DNA of 64,000 bases from Cohnella ginsengisoli (GCF_029525555.1 NZ_JAPDHZ010000003.1:1364001-1428000), one strand, 5' to 3'; counted from the first letter of the stretch, positions 8,413 to 18,212 are shown. A program made the numbers and translations. Notes: generated by a model not told the origin, from the sequence alone.

Positions 8413-10161
8413 ATGTTTTTAAGAGAAGCCGTCTATCACCGCCCGAAGCAGAACTTCGCCTACGCGGCTGACCGCCAGACCCTGCATTTGCGCGTGCGCG
8501 CGAAGCGGGGCGACCTTGTGCGCGCCGATGCGATCGTCGGAGACAAGTATGCCTGGGAGCGGACCGCGGCGTCCGTGCCGATGCGCCTCTTCGCAAGCGA
8601 CGAGCTGTTCGACTATTGGGAGACCGCGGTCGTCCCTCCTTATCGCCGGCTGCGTTATGCGTTCAAGCTGACCGCCGAAGACGATACGGTGTATTTGACT
8701 GAAAAAGGCTTCGCCGACCGGCTTGCCCCGAACCCGGACGAATTTTTCGACTTCCCTTATATCAATCCGGTCGACGTGTTCGCGCCGCCGTCCTGGGTGA
8801 AGGATGCCGTCTTCTATCAGATCTTTCCCGAGCGGTTCGCGAACGGCGATCCATCGCTCGATCCGGAGGACGTGCAGCCTTGGGGCGGCGAACCGACGCC
8901 GCGCAATTTTTTCGGCGGCGACCTGAAGGGCGTGCGCGACCATCTCGATCATCTGGAGCGGCTCGGCGTCAACGCAATCTACTTCACGCCGGTGTTCGAA
9001 GCGACGACGAACCACAAGTACGATACGACGGATTATATGAAGGTCGATCCGCACTTCGGCACGAACGAGGATCTGAAGGCGCTCGTCGAGGAATGCCACG
9101 GCCGCGGCATCCGAGTCGTGCTCGACGCCGTATTCAACCATGCGGGCAAGACCTTCCCGCCGTTCGTCGACGTGTTGGAAAAGGGAGCGGAATCCGAATA
9201 CGCGGGCTGGTTCCACGTACGGGAGTTTCCGCTTCGCATCGAGGACGGCATTCCGACGTACGAGACGTTTGCCTTCGAGCCGATCATGCCCAAGCTGAAT
9301 ACCGAGCATGCGGACGTTAAAAAATATTTGCTCGACGTCGCCCGGTATTGGGTCGAGGAGATCGGCATCGACGGCTGGCGGCTGGACGTGGCGAACGAAG
9401 TGGATCACGCCTTCTGGCGCGAGTTCAGGCAGACGGTAAAGGCAGCCAATCCGGAAGCCTATATCCTCGGCGAGATCTGGCACGATTCGATGATGTGGCT
9501 GCAGGGCGACCAATTCGACGCGGTGATGAACTATCCGTTTACGAACGCCGTGCTCGATTTCTTCGCCAAGGACAGCATCGACGCTGCCGGCTTCGCCAAC
9601 GCGATCGGCGGGCAGCTCGCGGCTTATCCGCAGACCGTCACGGAAGCCGCCTTCAACCTGCTCGACAGCCACGACACGGCTCGCCTGCTTACGCTATGCG
9701 GCGGCAGCGAGAAGCGCATGAAGCTCGCCGCGCTGTTCCAGCTCACTTATCCGGGCGTTCCCTGTATCTATTACGGCGACGAAGTCGGCATGGCCGGCGG
9801 CGGCGATCCGGGTTGCCGCGGCTGCATGGTGTGGGACGAGGCTGGGCAAAACGCAGGCCTGCTGCGCTTTTACAGCGAGACAATCGCGCTTCGCAGGACG
9901 TACGGCGCCTTCCGCGACGCCGATATCGCGTTCCTTCAGGCCGAGCGCGGCAGCGGCACGCTCGTGTACGAGCGCCGCGGCACTGACGGCAGCCGGTTCA
10001 TCGTCGCGATGAACGCAGGCGTACTGCCCGCGGAAGTATCGGCCTCTGCGGACAGCCGCTCCTGGCAGGACGCATACAGCGGCGAGCCGGCGCTCGTCGT
10101 GGACGGTAGCCTGCGGACCGTGCTGCCCGCCTTCGGCTACGCGGTGTGGCGGCAAGTATAA
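8413..10161 (+). CDS. Cyclomaltodextrinase / neopullulanase-type GH13 enzyme
   Basis: At 582 residues without a signal peptide, this matches the intracellular GH13 subfamily 20 enzymes that hydrolyse cyclodextrins, maltodextrins and pullulan. An N-terminal beta domain (residues 1-120, CBM34-like) precedes the catalytic barrel starting at WVKDAVFYQIFPERFANGD. The four conserved regions are present: DAVFNHAG, GWRLDVANEVDH with the nucleophile Asp, ILGEIWHD with the acid/base Glu, and LLDSHDTAR. The ATG at 8413 follows AAAGGAG. In context it processes maltodextrins imported by the MalEFG system encoded downstream. Confidence 0.93.
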   Translation: MFLREAVYHRPKQNFAYAADRQTLHLRVRAKRGDLVRADAIVGDKYAWERTAASVPMRLFASDELFDYWETAVVPPYRRLRYAFKLTAEDDTVYLTEKGFADRLAPNPDEFFDFPYINPVDVFAPPSWVKDAVFYQIFPERFANGDPSLDPEDVQPWGGEPTPRNFFGGDLKGVRDHLDHLERLGVNAIYFTPVFEATTNHKYDTTDYMKVDPHFGTNEDLKALVEECHGRGIRVVLDAVFNHAGKTFPPFVDVLEKGAESEYAGWFHVREFPLRIEDGIPTYETFAFEPIMPKLNTEHADVKKYLLDVARYWVEEIGIDGWRLDVANEVDHAFWREFRQTVKAANPEAYILGEIWHDSMMWLQGDQFDAVMNYPFTNAVLDFFAKDSIDAAGFANAIGGQLAAYPQTVTEAAFNLLDSHDTARLLTLCGGSEKRMKLAALFQLTYPGVPCIYYGDEVGMAGGGDPGCRGCMVWDEAGQNAGLLRFYSETIALRRTYGAFRDADIAFLQAERGSGTLVYERRGTDGSRFIVAMNAGVLPAEVSASADSRSWQDAYSGEPALVVDGSLRTVLPAFGYAVWRQV

Positions 10162-10167
10162 CCGTCA

Positions 10168-10278
10168 GGGCCGTTCGCGCTGCCGCCGGGCGGGATGTGT
10201 TGACGTAAGTCAACATTTGGGCCGTTCGCGCCGCCGCCTGGCGGGATGTGTAGACGTACGTCAACACTTGAGCCGTCC
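10168..10278. repeat. Array D: two 51-bp repeats with palindrome TGTTGACGTAAGTCAACA
   Basis: Two units start at 10168 and 10219, with a partial third from about 10270. Each reads GGGCCGTTCGCGC, a GC-rich part, GGCGGGATGTG, then an 18-nt dyad: TGTTGACGTAAGTCAACA (10198-10215) or TGTAGACGTACGTCAACA (10249-10266). The period is 51 bp. The sequence is unrelated to the TAGCGGAA arrays, but the layout of palindrome, spacer and five-helical-turn period is the same. Confidence 0.75.
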
Positions 10279-10291
10279 TACGCGAAGCCAA

Positions 10292-10343
10292 AAAAGAAGG
10301 TGTCCCCGAAGTCAAAAGATATGACTTTGGGGACACCTTCTTT
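10292..10343. terminator. Bidirectional intrinsic terminator
   Basis: AAAGAAGGTGTCCCC-GAAGTC and GACTT-GGGGACACCTTCTTT form a stem of about 20 bp with A and T runs on the two sides. It ends transcription after the GH13 gene before the lipoprotein gene. Confidence 0.8.
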
Positions 10344-10449
10344 GCATTGGAATCTGCAAGCGCATGCTGGCATAATTCCCCATCCATCCCTTCTTTCAGC
10401 AACTTCCGGCTGGGATCGATCGTTAGTTAGAAGAGAGGGGATGACCAGG

Positions 10450-11085
10450 ATGCGATATAAAGTGCATACGCTTACGCTTCTATCCGGCCTCACGTGGCTC
10501 ACAGGCTGTGAACCGACTGATCCGGCGGGCTCGTACGGTCCGATTAACAGCCAGATGCAGTCCTCGACAACGCCGTTGCCTTCGCCAAGCCCGTCTCAGC
10601 CTGACGCGCCGACAGGCGTCAGCGCCGCGGCGTCGGCGGAAAGCCGGCAAGGAGACTTCGTGTACCGACTCGTGAGCGAGAAGCCTGTGTACGCAGAGGG
10701 TGAACGCGTGAACTTGTACGCAGAGCTCGAATATACCGGAACCGAGTCCTCGGTAACGATCTTCCATTCGGCCTCTCCGTTCTATTTCCCGATGGAGGAG
10801 ACGTCCCGGAATTACGGGATCGCCTACATGATAAACCAACCGCTCGTACCTACGGAGCTGGCTCCAGGCAAGCCGCTCCGGGAAGCGTATGTCGGCAGCG
10901 GCGGATACGGCAGCCAGGATCCGAAGCCGTATATTGAATTCATACAGCGAATCGGCAAGCTGGACTTCCCTACAGGGACTTACGTCGTGAACGGGTTCGC
11001 GGACTTTTACGTGCAGCCCAAGGGCGGCGAGAAAACCGATTACAAGCTCGACGCGACGATTACGTTCAAGGTCGACGGCGCCTAA
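10450..11085 (+). CDS. Putative lipoprotein, beta-sandwich type, unknown function
   Basis: Start ATG 10450 was preferred to the in-frame ATG at 10441 because GAGAGGGG lies 9 nt upstream of it. The 211-residue product has a short signal peptide ending LTGC (lipobox), a Ser/Pro/Thr-rich linker, and a beta-rich domain beginning YRLVSEKPVYAEGERVNLYAELEYTG. The pattern of an opening strand, then YAEGE, then a strand with hydroxylated residues resembles BsuPI-type or other Ig-like lipoproteins, but I cannot assign a family. It ends 22 nt before a terminator, convergent with the amylase gene. Confidence 0.7.
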   Translation: MRYKVHTLTLLSGLTWLTGCEPTDPAGSYGPINSQMQSSTTPLPSPSPSQPDAPTGVSAAASAESRQGDFVYRLVSEKPVYAEGERVNLYAELEYTGTESSVTIFHSASPFYFPMEETSRNYGIAYMINQPLVPTELAPGKPLREAYVGSGGYGSQDPKPYIEFIQRIGKLDFPTGTYVVNGFADFYVQPKGGEKTDYKLDATITFKVDGA

Positions 11086-11106
11086 ACCCGCACGATTCTT
11101 CCACGG

Positions 11107-11167
11107 CAAAAAGAGCTTGCCCGAATGTCACGCGGGTTCACGTGACGATCGGGCAAGCTCTTTGTTT
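11107..11167. terminator. Bidirectional terminator between lipoprotein and amylase genes
   Basis: AAAAAGAGCTTGCCCGA and TCGGGCAAGCTCTTTG form a stem of about 15 bp, extended by an inner TCACG/CGTGA pairing, with flanking A and T runs. Confidence 0.85.
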
Positions 11168-11333
11168 GCATGACATGTCGGAGCGATGCCTCAGCCTGCG
11201 AAACATTCGCCGCTTGAGCGACATCGTGAAACGCATCGCTTCCGATTAGGCGGTCGCCGCCGCTGGCGGGGCACCGCCGGATGCGTCGTCTCTCTTCGCG
11301 TAGGCGGTCTCGCTCCTCCTAGCCCGCGACACG

Positions 11334-13082
11334 TTACTTCAATATAACCGTACCGTACGCGGGCAGCGTAATCGTGCCGTCCTTCAAGCTCGCACCCGAT
11401 TCGCTTGCGTACCATAGCTTGCGGTACGTTTTCGCAGTCTCCGCGTCGAGCGCAAGCGTCTTCGGTTCTGCAGTCAGGTTGTGACCGACGTAGACGCGCT
11501 CCTCTGCCGTCGCCCTGACATAGGCGACCGTGCCCGCGGGAGGCTCTGCCTCTATCGGCACGATCGCCCCGTCGCGCAGCGCTGCCGACCGCGCCCGAAG
11601 CGCGATCAGTTCGCGATACCGGCTCAGCATGGAGCCGGCATCGCCGTCCTGCGCCTCCACGCTTACGGCCGGATCCGTATTGGCGACCGACGACTCCCAG
11701 CGCGTCTGTCCAGCGGCCGCCCCCGAAGGCGCCCGGCCCATCTCGCCTTCGCCAGCCTTCGACTGCCCTTGTCCAGCCTTCGTCGAATTCGGATCCGCTC
11801 CCGACTTCGTCCAGCGCATCGGCTCGCGCTTGCGTTCGTCGGCGCCGGCGCCTTGCATGCCGAGCTCCTCGCCGTAGTAAACGAAGGGGCGGCCCGGCAT
11901 CGTGAGCAGTATCGCCGCCGCCAGCTTGCCCTTGGCGACATCGCCGCCGGCCAGGCTCATGAAGCGGTCGCGGTCATGGTTGTCGAGGAACGTCGCGTCG
12001 ACGTACTTGCCGCCAGATTCCCGCGCGAAAATCTCGCTCGTCCGTTCGAGCCGGCTCGGCATGTCGGACGCAGTCCCTTTGACCGCCGCGTCCCGGATCC
12101 AGTCGCTCAAGTCGAAGTCAAACGTCGAGTCCAGCGCGTCCTTCACATACGGCACGATCGCGCCGGCGCTCGACCACACCTCGCCTACAAGGTAGACGTC
12201 CGGATGCTTCCCGGCCAGGCCGCGCCGGAATTCCTGCCACCACGCCTGGTTTTTCTTCGCTATCGCCGGGCTGTTCGCCTGCGACTTGAAGTCCTCGTAT
12301 ACGTGCTTCGCCGCATCGAGCCGGAAGCCGTCGACGCCATGATCAAGCCAGAAGTTCCCGATCTTGATCATCTCGGCGCGAACCGCGGGCTCGTCGAAGT
12401 TCAGGTCGGGCATGCCGCTCCAAAACGTGCCGAGGTAATGGTCCCCGCCCTTGGCGGCATGCCAGGCCTCGCCGCCCGTCGCGCTCATCGCCGACGTCGA
12501 CAATCCGCGATCCTCGGCCCAGGTATACCAGTTGCGATGCGCGTCATCCTTGCCCGAAGCGGACGCCGCGAACCAGGGATGCTCCGCGCTCGTATGGTTG
12601 ACGACCAGGTCCATGAGCACCTTCATGCCGTGCTTGTGCGCCGCGGCCAGCAGCGACTTGTAATCGTCCATCGTGCCGAACTGCGGGTTGATGCCGTAGT
12701 AATCCGTCACGTCATAGCCGTGATAGCTCGGCGAAGGCTGGATCGGCGTGAGCCAGAGCCCGTCGACGCCGAGCGCCTCCAGATAATCGAGCTTCTGCTC
12801 GATCCCTTTCAGATCGCCGATCCCGTCGCCGTTCGAGTCGGCGAAGGAGCGCACGAAGATTTCGTAGTAGACGCCCGAAGATCCCTTCGCGTCCTTCGCT
12901 TTGCCCGACGAGCAGGAAGCGAGCAACGAAGCGAGCGCCGCGAAGGTCGCCGCGACCGCGACAATGCGCCGAAGCTTTCGCGCCGCCGCGCTTCTCTCCC
13001 CTGCGCTCGTTCCTGCATTCGCTCCCGTCTCCCCCTGCATCCCGCCGGCTACCGCCCCCGCCAGATCCCGCCGTCTTTTCAT
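11334..13082 (-). CDS. Secreted GH13 alpha-amylase lipoprotein
   Basis: The 582-residue protein has a signal segment (VAVAATFAALASLLASC) whose lipobox Cys is near residue 56, so it should be anchored outside the membrane. The GH13 barrel starts at GVYYEIFVRSFADSNGDGIG and contains DLVVNHTS, GFRLDAAKHV (nucleophile Asp), VGEVW (acid/base Glu) and FLDNHDRDR. It is predicted to cut starch or maltodextrins at the cell surface and feed the MalEFG importer, whose genes lie immediately upstream. The 35-residue arginine-rich segment before the signal peptide is long, so a later start is possible. The C-terminal beta domain is complete. Confidence 0.9.
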   Translation of the reverse strand: MKRRRDLAGAVAGGMQGETGANAGTSAGERSAAARKLRRIVAVAATFAALASLLASCSSGKAKDAKGSSGVYYEIFVRSFADSNGDGIGDLKGIEQKLDYLEALGVDGLWLTPIQPSPSYHGYDVTDYYGINPQFGTMDDYKSLLAAAHKHGMKVLMDLVVNHTSAEHPWFAASASGKDDAHRNWYTWAEDRGLSTSAMSATGGEAWHAAKGGDHYLGTFWSGMPDLNFDEPAVRAEMIKIGNFWLDHGVDGFRLDAAKHVYEDFKSQANSPAIAKKNQAWWQEFRRGLAGKHPDVYLVGEVWSSAGAIVPYVKDALDSTFDFDLSDWIRDAAVKGTASDMPSRLERTSEIFARESGGKYVDATFLDNHDRDRFMSLAGGDVAKGKLAAAILLTMPGRPFVYYGEELGMQGAGADERKREPMRWTKSGADPNSTKAGQGQSKAGEGEMGRAPSGAAAGQTRWESSVANTDPAVSVEAQDGDAGSMLSRYRELIALRARSAALRDGAIVPIEAEPPAGTVAYVRATAEERVYVGHNLTAEPKTLALDAETAKTYRKLWYASESGASLKDGTITLPAYGTVILK

Positions 13083-13090
13083 CGAGCGGA

Positions 13091-13924
13091 TCAGCCCTTG
13101 CTCGCGCCGGCCGTCAAGCCGTCCACCAGGAAGCGCTGCGTGTACATGAACAGGATCGTGATCGGGATCGCGACGAGCACGCAGCCCGCGGCGAACAGCG
13201 TGAATTCCGTACTATTGTAAGCGTCGATGATATTCCACAGTCCCACAGCCAGCGTCCACTTCTCCGGCGTCCGCAAAATCATGCGCGCGAAGATGAAGTC
13301 GACCCAGGCGCCCGCGAACGTCGTGAGCGAGATATACGTCACGATCGGCCGGGACAGCGGCAGAATGATGCTGGTGAAAATTTTCATATGGCTCGCGCCG
13401 TCAATGACCGCCGCCTCCTCGAGGCTGCGCGGAATCGTGTCGAAAAAGCCTTTAGCCACGAACATGCCGAGCGCGGCGCCCGCCGAGTAGACGATGATAA
13501 GCGCCCACTGCGTATCCAGCAGGTTTAGCATATTGAAAATGACGAATAGCGCCGTGATCGCGAGGAAGCCCGGGAACATGCCCAGGATCAGCACGACCGT
13601 CAGCATCGTCTTGCGTCCTTTAAACCGGAATCGGGAAAAAGCGTAAGCGGTCAGCAGCTGGATCAGCGTGCCGAGCACCATGCTGATCGTCGCGACCTTC
13701 AGCGTGTTCCAATACCAGGTGGCGTACGGGATGCTTCGGTCCGCGCGGTCGCGGAACAGGTCGCGGTAGTGATCCAGCGTCCAGTGCCGCGGGATAAACG
13801 TGTCGCTGAACAGCGAATTGCCCACCCGGAAGGAGGACAGCAGCGTCCAGAGCGCCGGGTACAGCGCCGCGCATCCGATCAGAATGAGCAGCACGTAGCT
13901 GAGTGCCAGTTTCGAACGTTTCAT
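13091..13924 (-). CDS. malG: Maltodextrin ABC transporter permease MalG/MdxG
   Basis: This intact 277-residue inner-membrane protein has six predicted transmembrane segments. It carries the EAA loop that docks the ATPase (SLEEAAVIDGASHMKIFTSIILPLS). It pairs with the MalF-type permease, whose gene it overlaps by 4 nt, to import maltodextrins delivered by the binding protein. No ATPase gene is nearby. In Bacillus and relatives such carbohydrate importers use the shared MsmX ATPase encoded elsewhere, which probably applies here. The amylase gene starts 8 nt after its stop, so the four genes are one operon. Confidence 0.93.
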   Translation of the reverse strand: MKRSKLALSYVLLILIGCAALYPALWTLLSSFRVGNSLFSDTFIPRHWTLDHYRDLFRDRADRSIPYATWYWNTLKVATISMVLGTLIQLLTAYAFSRFRFKGRKTMLTVVLILGMFPGFLAITALFVIFNMLNLLDTQWALIIVYSAGAALGMFVAKGFFDTIPRSLEEAAVIDGASHMKIFTSIILPLSRPIVTYISLTTFAGAWVDFIFARMILRTPEKWTLAVGLWNIIDAYNSTEFTLFAAGCVLVAIPITILFMYTQRFLVDGLTAGASKG

Positions 13925-15214
13925 TGAATCATGTCCTCCTCCTTGAACGATTTAGTACGGGTGTATACCAGAATAGCCATCGTGGCGATGAACAGGAAGA
14001 TCAAGATGGATACGGCCGCCGCGATGTTGTATTGGTTGAAGTCCAGGGTCAGCTTATACAGCCACGTGACGAGCAAGTCCGTTCTGCCGGCGTTGTTGTA
14101 ATCCATCGTCGCGGGATTGCCGCCGGTCAGCAGGAAGATGACGTTGAAGTTGTTGATGTTGCCGGTGAACTGCGTGATCAGAAGCGGCGCCGTCGCGAAC
14201 AGGATATACGGCATCGTGATGTTGCGGAACTTCATCCAGGCCGAAGCCCCGTCCACGTCCGCCGCCTCGTACAGGTCCTTGGAGATATTGGTCAGGATAC
14301 CCATGACGAGCACCATCGAGACCGGGATGCCGATCCACATGTTGACGACGACGACGGAAAACTTAGCCCAAAACGGGTCGTTCAGCCATGGCAGTCCTTC
14401 GAGTCCGAATGCCCGGAAATAGGCGTTGATCGGACCGAATTTTTCGTTCAGCATGTTTTTCATAATGAGCAAGGAAACGAACTGAGGAATGGCATAGGGA
14501 ATAATGAACAGCATGCGCCAGAAGCCTTTGAACTTGATGCCCTTCTGGTTGACTAGCAGCGCGACGAGAATGCCGCCGAAGTAGCAGGTCACGGTGGCGA
14601 GGATCGCCCAGATGATCGTCCAGGTCAATACTCCGAAGAAGGTGTTGCTCCAGACGTTCAGGTTGAACAGCTTATGGAACGTGGCGAAGCCGACCCAATC
14701 GACGAGATTTTTGGGCGGTATATGGTTGGGCGACGCATAGTTGGTGAACGCGATCAACGAGGTGAAGATGATCGGCATGACCGTGAAGAACAGCACGCCG
14801 AGAAACGGCAGCGCGAGCAGCAGCCACGGGAATACGTCGTTCTTCAGGCCGTGAATCTCTTTGCCCTGCTGGATGCGCAGTCCGACCCGATAAGCGTCGC
14901 GAATATTCAAAATGTAAATAAGCAGGAATACCAGGACGACGAGCGCCGCGAGGACGCCGTGAATCATCATGAAAATCGAATGGTCGCCTTCGACCATGAC
15001 GCTGATCTTGCCTTTTTTCTCGAAATGGCGTCCCTTGTCGCCAAGGGTCATGAGCCCTTCCAGATAGGGAAACAGCTGCGCCGCTACGATATAAATGCCG
15101 GCTGCGTGCGTAAGAAGCAGCATCGCCGCTTTTTTTGTGCTGCTTGTTGTAGAACTGGCCGAGTCCCGCAAATAAAACCGACAGCCAGGCCGCCGACATC
15201 GCTTGTCGCTTCAA
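13921..15214 (-). CDS. malF: Maltodextrin ABC transporter permease MalF/MdxF (frameshifted at 15130-15136)
   Basis: The TTG start at 15214 lies 9 nt after AAGGAGAGGG and opens with AAWLSVLFAGLGQFYNKQHKK, a typical MalF N-terminus. The frame is then lost at an A7 run (15130-15136). With six A the protein continues as KKAAMLLLTHAAGIYIV and runs to the stop, about 430 residues. It has roughly eight membrane segments and the EAA loop LYEAADVDGASAWMKFRNIT. It forms the translocation channel with MalG. The extra A is probably a base-calling error, since the rest is well preserved. Confidence 0.9.
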
Positions 15215-15237
15215 TCAGGCCCTCTCCTTCCTTAAAG

Positions 15238-15271
15238 CCATTACACCCGCCGGGCTGCGGCGGGTGAATGG
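15238..15271 (-). other. Intercistronic hairpin between malE and malF
   Basis: CACCCGCC (15244-15251) pairs with GGCGGGTG (15259-15266), flanked by further pairing CCATTA/GAATGG. There is no long T run. Such hairpins commonly give the binding protein gene higher expression than the permeases by partial termination or 3' protection. Confidence 0.6.
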
Positions 15272-15303
15272 TTGTGATGTTGTTTTCTAGAGGTTTAAGC
15301 GGC

Positions 15304-16653
15304 TTATTGGGCGGTCGCGATTGCGTCCTTGATTTTCTTTGCCCAGTCGTCCATCGTCTTTTGCGCGTCCGCTTTGTCGTTCCACAGGGAGGACAGCGCG
15401 GCTTCGTGTGTCGACCAGAAGGCGTTCATGCCCGCGACCTTCGGCATCGGCGTGGAGTTGTCGAACTGCTTCAGGAAGACGCTCGCGAACGGATCGCTCG
15501 TGACCTTCTCGCTAGCGGCTACGTTTTTGTTCGCAGGCAGGCTGCCGAACATTTCGAAGTTTTTCGCTTGGAATTCCTCGGAGGAGATCAGCTCGGCGAA
15601 CATCTTCGATGCGATCGGGTACTTCGTGTTCGCGTTGACGAGGAAGCCCTTGACGCCCGAGAACGGCATCATCGGCTTTCCGTTCGGCAGCGTCGGATAT
15701 TCGGCGACGCCGAGGTTCTTGACGCTCTTCTTGAACTCTTCGGTCTGCCACGGACCGCTGACGTTCATGGCCAGCTTGCCTTCGCCAAAGAGGCTCGTCT
15801 TGATGTCGGCCTTCACGTCCGCCGCCTTGATCGGCAGGATGTCCTTCAGGCTCTGGAAAAACTTCGCGGCTTCTACGCCTTCCGGCTTGTTGATGCCGAT
15901 GTCGCTCTCGTCGGTGCCGTCCTTGCCGAATACGTACGCGCCGTATCCGCCGAAGAAGCCCCAGCTCCAGTAGCCGTTTCCGAGCTCCCACATATAAGCG
16001 TATTTGTTAGCCTTGGGGTCGTTATAGGTCTTCGCGAACTTGATGACGTCGTCCCAAGTCTTCGGCATTTCGCCGTTAGGCACCAGGTCCTTGTTGTAGA
16101 AGACCGCCGTCGTCTCGACGGACATCGGATAGCCGTACAGCACGCCGTCCATCGTGAAGGCGTCGACCGACTTGTCGGAGTTGTTCGCCTTCGTCTCTTC
16201 CTCATGCAGGTCGTTCGGCAGGATGACGCCGGCCTGCACGGCCGAACCCAGACGGTCGTGCACCGCGGAGAATACGTCGGCGCCTACGCCAGCCGGGCCG
16301 TCCGTGATCATCTTTTCAATCGACTTGTCCGGACCTACGTCTTCGACTTTGACGTCGATATTGTACTTCTCCTTGAACACTTTGGCGGCTTCGTCGACGA
16401 TGCCCTTTTCGCTGGCGCTGTACCACACGGTCAGCTTCGCGCCTTCTTCCGGCGCATACGTTTCTTCTTCGGATGCCGGCGCGGACGCGGATGCCGATGC
16501 GGACGGCGAAGCCGACTCGCTAGCCGGCGCCGAAGACGCGGCGTTGTTGTTATTGTTGCTGCCTCCGCAAGCCGTCAATCCGGCTACGAGAGCCGTCGAT
16601 ACGAGAAGCGCGGACACCTTTTTTGATTTCCATTTGCAAATGACCCCTTTCAT
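15304..16653 (-). CDS. malE: Maltodextrin-binding lipoprotein MalE/MdxE
   Basis: This extracytoplasmic solute-binding protein (449 residues) has the signal peptide LLVSTALVAGLTAC with lipobox Cys, an Asn/Ala/Ser-rich linker, and a family 1 binding-protein fold (LTVWYSASEKGIVDEAAKVF, YGYPMSVETTAVFYNK, AMNVSGPWQTEEFKKS). It captures maltodextrins for MalFG. The ATG at 16653 has no clear ribosome site. An ATG in another frame at 16634 sits properly behind AAAGGGG and would give MEIKK then KVSALL if one G or A near 16617 were removed, so the true start may be there. Confidence 0.92.
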   Translation of the reverse strand: MKGVICKWKSKKVSALLVSTALVAGLTACGGSNNNNNAASSAPASESASPSASASASAPASEEETYAPEEGAKLTVWYSASEKGIVDEAAKVFKEKYNIDVKVEDVGPDKSIEKMITDGPAGVGADVFSAVHDRLGSAVQAGVILPNDLHEEETKANNSDKSVDAFTMDGVLYGYPMSVETTAVFYNKDLVPNGEMPKTWDDVIKFAKTYNDPKANKYAYMWELGNGYWSWGFFGGYGAYVFGKDGTDESDIGINKPEGVEAAKFFQSLKDILPIKAADVKADIKTSLFGEGKLAMNVSGPWQTEEFKKSVKNLGVAEYPTLPNGKPMMPFSGVKGFLVNANTKYPIASKMFAELISSEEFQAKNFEMFGSLPANKNVAASEKVTSDPFASVFLKQFDNSTPMPKVAGMNAFWSTHEAALSSLWNDKADAQKTMDDWAKKIKDAIATAQ

Positions 16654-16793
16654 AGATAGAAACTTGCGATGAAGACATGCGGCCCGAACGGCATTAATTC
16701 GTTCTGGACATTGCGTCGATTTACGCGGTTCGACATTCGTTTGCCGCTTGCGTTTCGCACTAGTTTGCGCATGAACATTTGGAAATATGTGTG

Positions 16794-16955
16794 TGCAAAC
16801 GTTTGTATGAAACGCAATTTTAAAGCGTAAACCGACGGATTTACAGCGGCATACCCCGACTAAATTCCATCAATCTTGCGGTTAAACCCTTGAAAGCGCT
16901 TGATCTACGTCACTCACTATACCGCATTCCATACAACATGTAAAAACGTTTGCAC
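16794..16955 (-). promoter_or_regulatory. malE promoter with overlapping operators and a cre-like site
   Basis: On the minus strand TTTACA (16939-16944), 17 nt and TATAGT (16916-16921) form the malE promoter. A LacI-type operator, AAAACGTTTGCA (16943-16954), overlaps the -35 box. A second, TGCAAACGTTTGTA (16794-16807), lies in the leader. TGAAAGCGCTTGAT (16891-16904) just downstream of the start point resembles a CcpA cre site. This predicts repression by the adjacent LacI-type protein and by carbon catabolite control. Confidence 0.75.
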
Positions 16956-17131
16956 AACTCATTTTTAAGCCTTTTTCCTACTCAATCGCGTCTTTACTTT
17001 CAGAAACGCTCTGATTCGCACGATTTCCTTCGTTTTTGATGCTTACTCCCTGTCCTTGAATTTTCTATTTACTTTGATAATCGGCTGAGATAGGATGGTT
17101 ATAGTTGTTTAATCTTAGGCGCATCATAAGT

Positions 17132-17145
17132 TCAAACGTTTGCAT
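17132..17145 (+). promoter_or_regulatory. LacI-type operator upstream of the regulator gene
   Basis: TCAAACGTTTGCAT, a near-perfect dyad around AAACGTTT, lies 33 nt before the regulator start and probably mediates autoregulation. It matches the sites before malE. Confidence 0.7.
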
Positions 17146-17177
17146 AAATGTCTGCGCCCCTCGCGGAGGTACCCGAT

Positions 17178-18207
17178 ATGGTCACCATCAAAGACATCGC
17201 GAGACTCGCTGGCGTATCCCCCCTCTACTGTATCCAGAGTGGTGTCCAACCATCCGCGGATCAGCCCGGAGACGTCCCGCAAAGTAAAAGCGATCATGGA
17301 AGAGCAAGGATATCACCCTAACGTGATGGCCAAGAGTCTCGTATCCAAAACGACGCAAACGCTCGGCATCATGCTGCCCAGGCCGGCAGAGGAGCTTTTT
17401 CAAAACTATTTTTTCGGCGAACTGCTGCGCGGCATCGTCACCCAGGCGACGCGCATGAACTACGACCTGCTCATGACGACTGCCACTTCTTCGTCCGATG
17501 AAGTGAATACGATTTCACGTCTCGTCCGCGGACGCAGAGTCGACGGCGTGCTGCTCCTCGCCTCCAAGCGGGACGACCCGCTGATCGCTTTTTTGAGCCA
17601 GGAGCGGTTTCCTTTCGTGCTCATCGGGAGAAGCGAGGCATACCCCGACGCGGCCATGGTAGACAATAACAACGTGCAAACGGCATACGATGCCACCCAA
17701 CACCTGATCGCCCAAGGACACCAACGAATCGGCTTCGTGAGCGGTCCGCCCGACCTCACGTTGTCGCACGATCGGCTGCTCGGCTACCGGCAAGCGCTTG
17801 GCGAGCACGGCCTGGAGACGCGCCCCGAATGGATCGTCGAAGGCGAATTTTTGCAAGAGAGCGGCTTCCGCGCCATGTCCCAGTTCATGAGCCTGCCCGA
17901 ACGGCCCACGTCGATCGTCGTCATCGACGATAATGTCGCCTTCGGCGTGCTTCGCGGATTGTCGGAGCTCGGCTACCGCGTGCCGGACGATATCAGTCTC
18001 GTCAGCTTCAACAATATCGCGCTGTCCGAGATGGCCTCGCCTCCGCTGTCCTCCGTAGATATCGGGACGTATTTGCTCGGCTATACGGCGGTTCAGTCGC
18101 TGCTGCGCGTCATCGGCGGCGAGCCGATCCATCAAAATCCCGTCATTATCCCGCATCGCCTTATCGTGCGGGAATCCTCGATGAACCCGACGTTTAAAAG
18201 GAGCTGA
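17178..18207 (+). CDS. LacI-family maltodextrin regulator (frameshifted at 17218-17223)
   Basis: The start ATG 17178 follows GGAGGT. The frame MVTIKDIARLAGVSP is broken at a C6 run (17218-17223). Removing one C gives VSPSTVSRVVSNHPRIS, the classical LacI helix-turn-helix, and the rest of the 342-residue protein follows intact (GYHPNVMAKSLVSKTTQTLGIMLP, then a periplasmic-binding-like effector domain ending VRESSM). It is divergent from malE, directly upstream of glucoamylase, and surrounded by AAACGTTT operators. The role is like MalR: repression relieved by maltose or maltodextrin. Confidence 0.88.
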
Positions 18208-18212
18208 CTACC

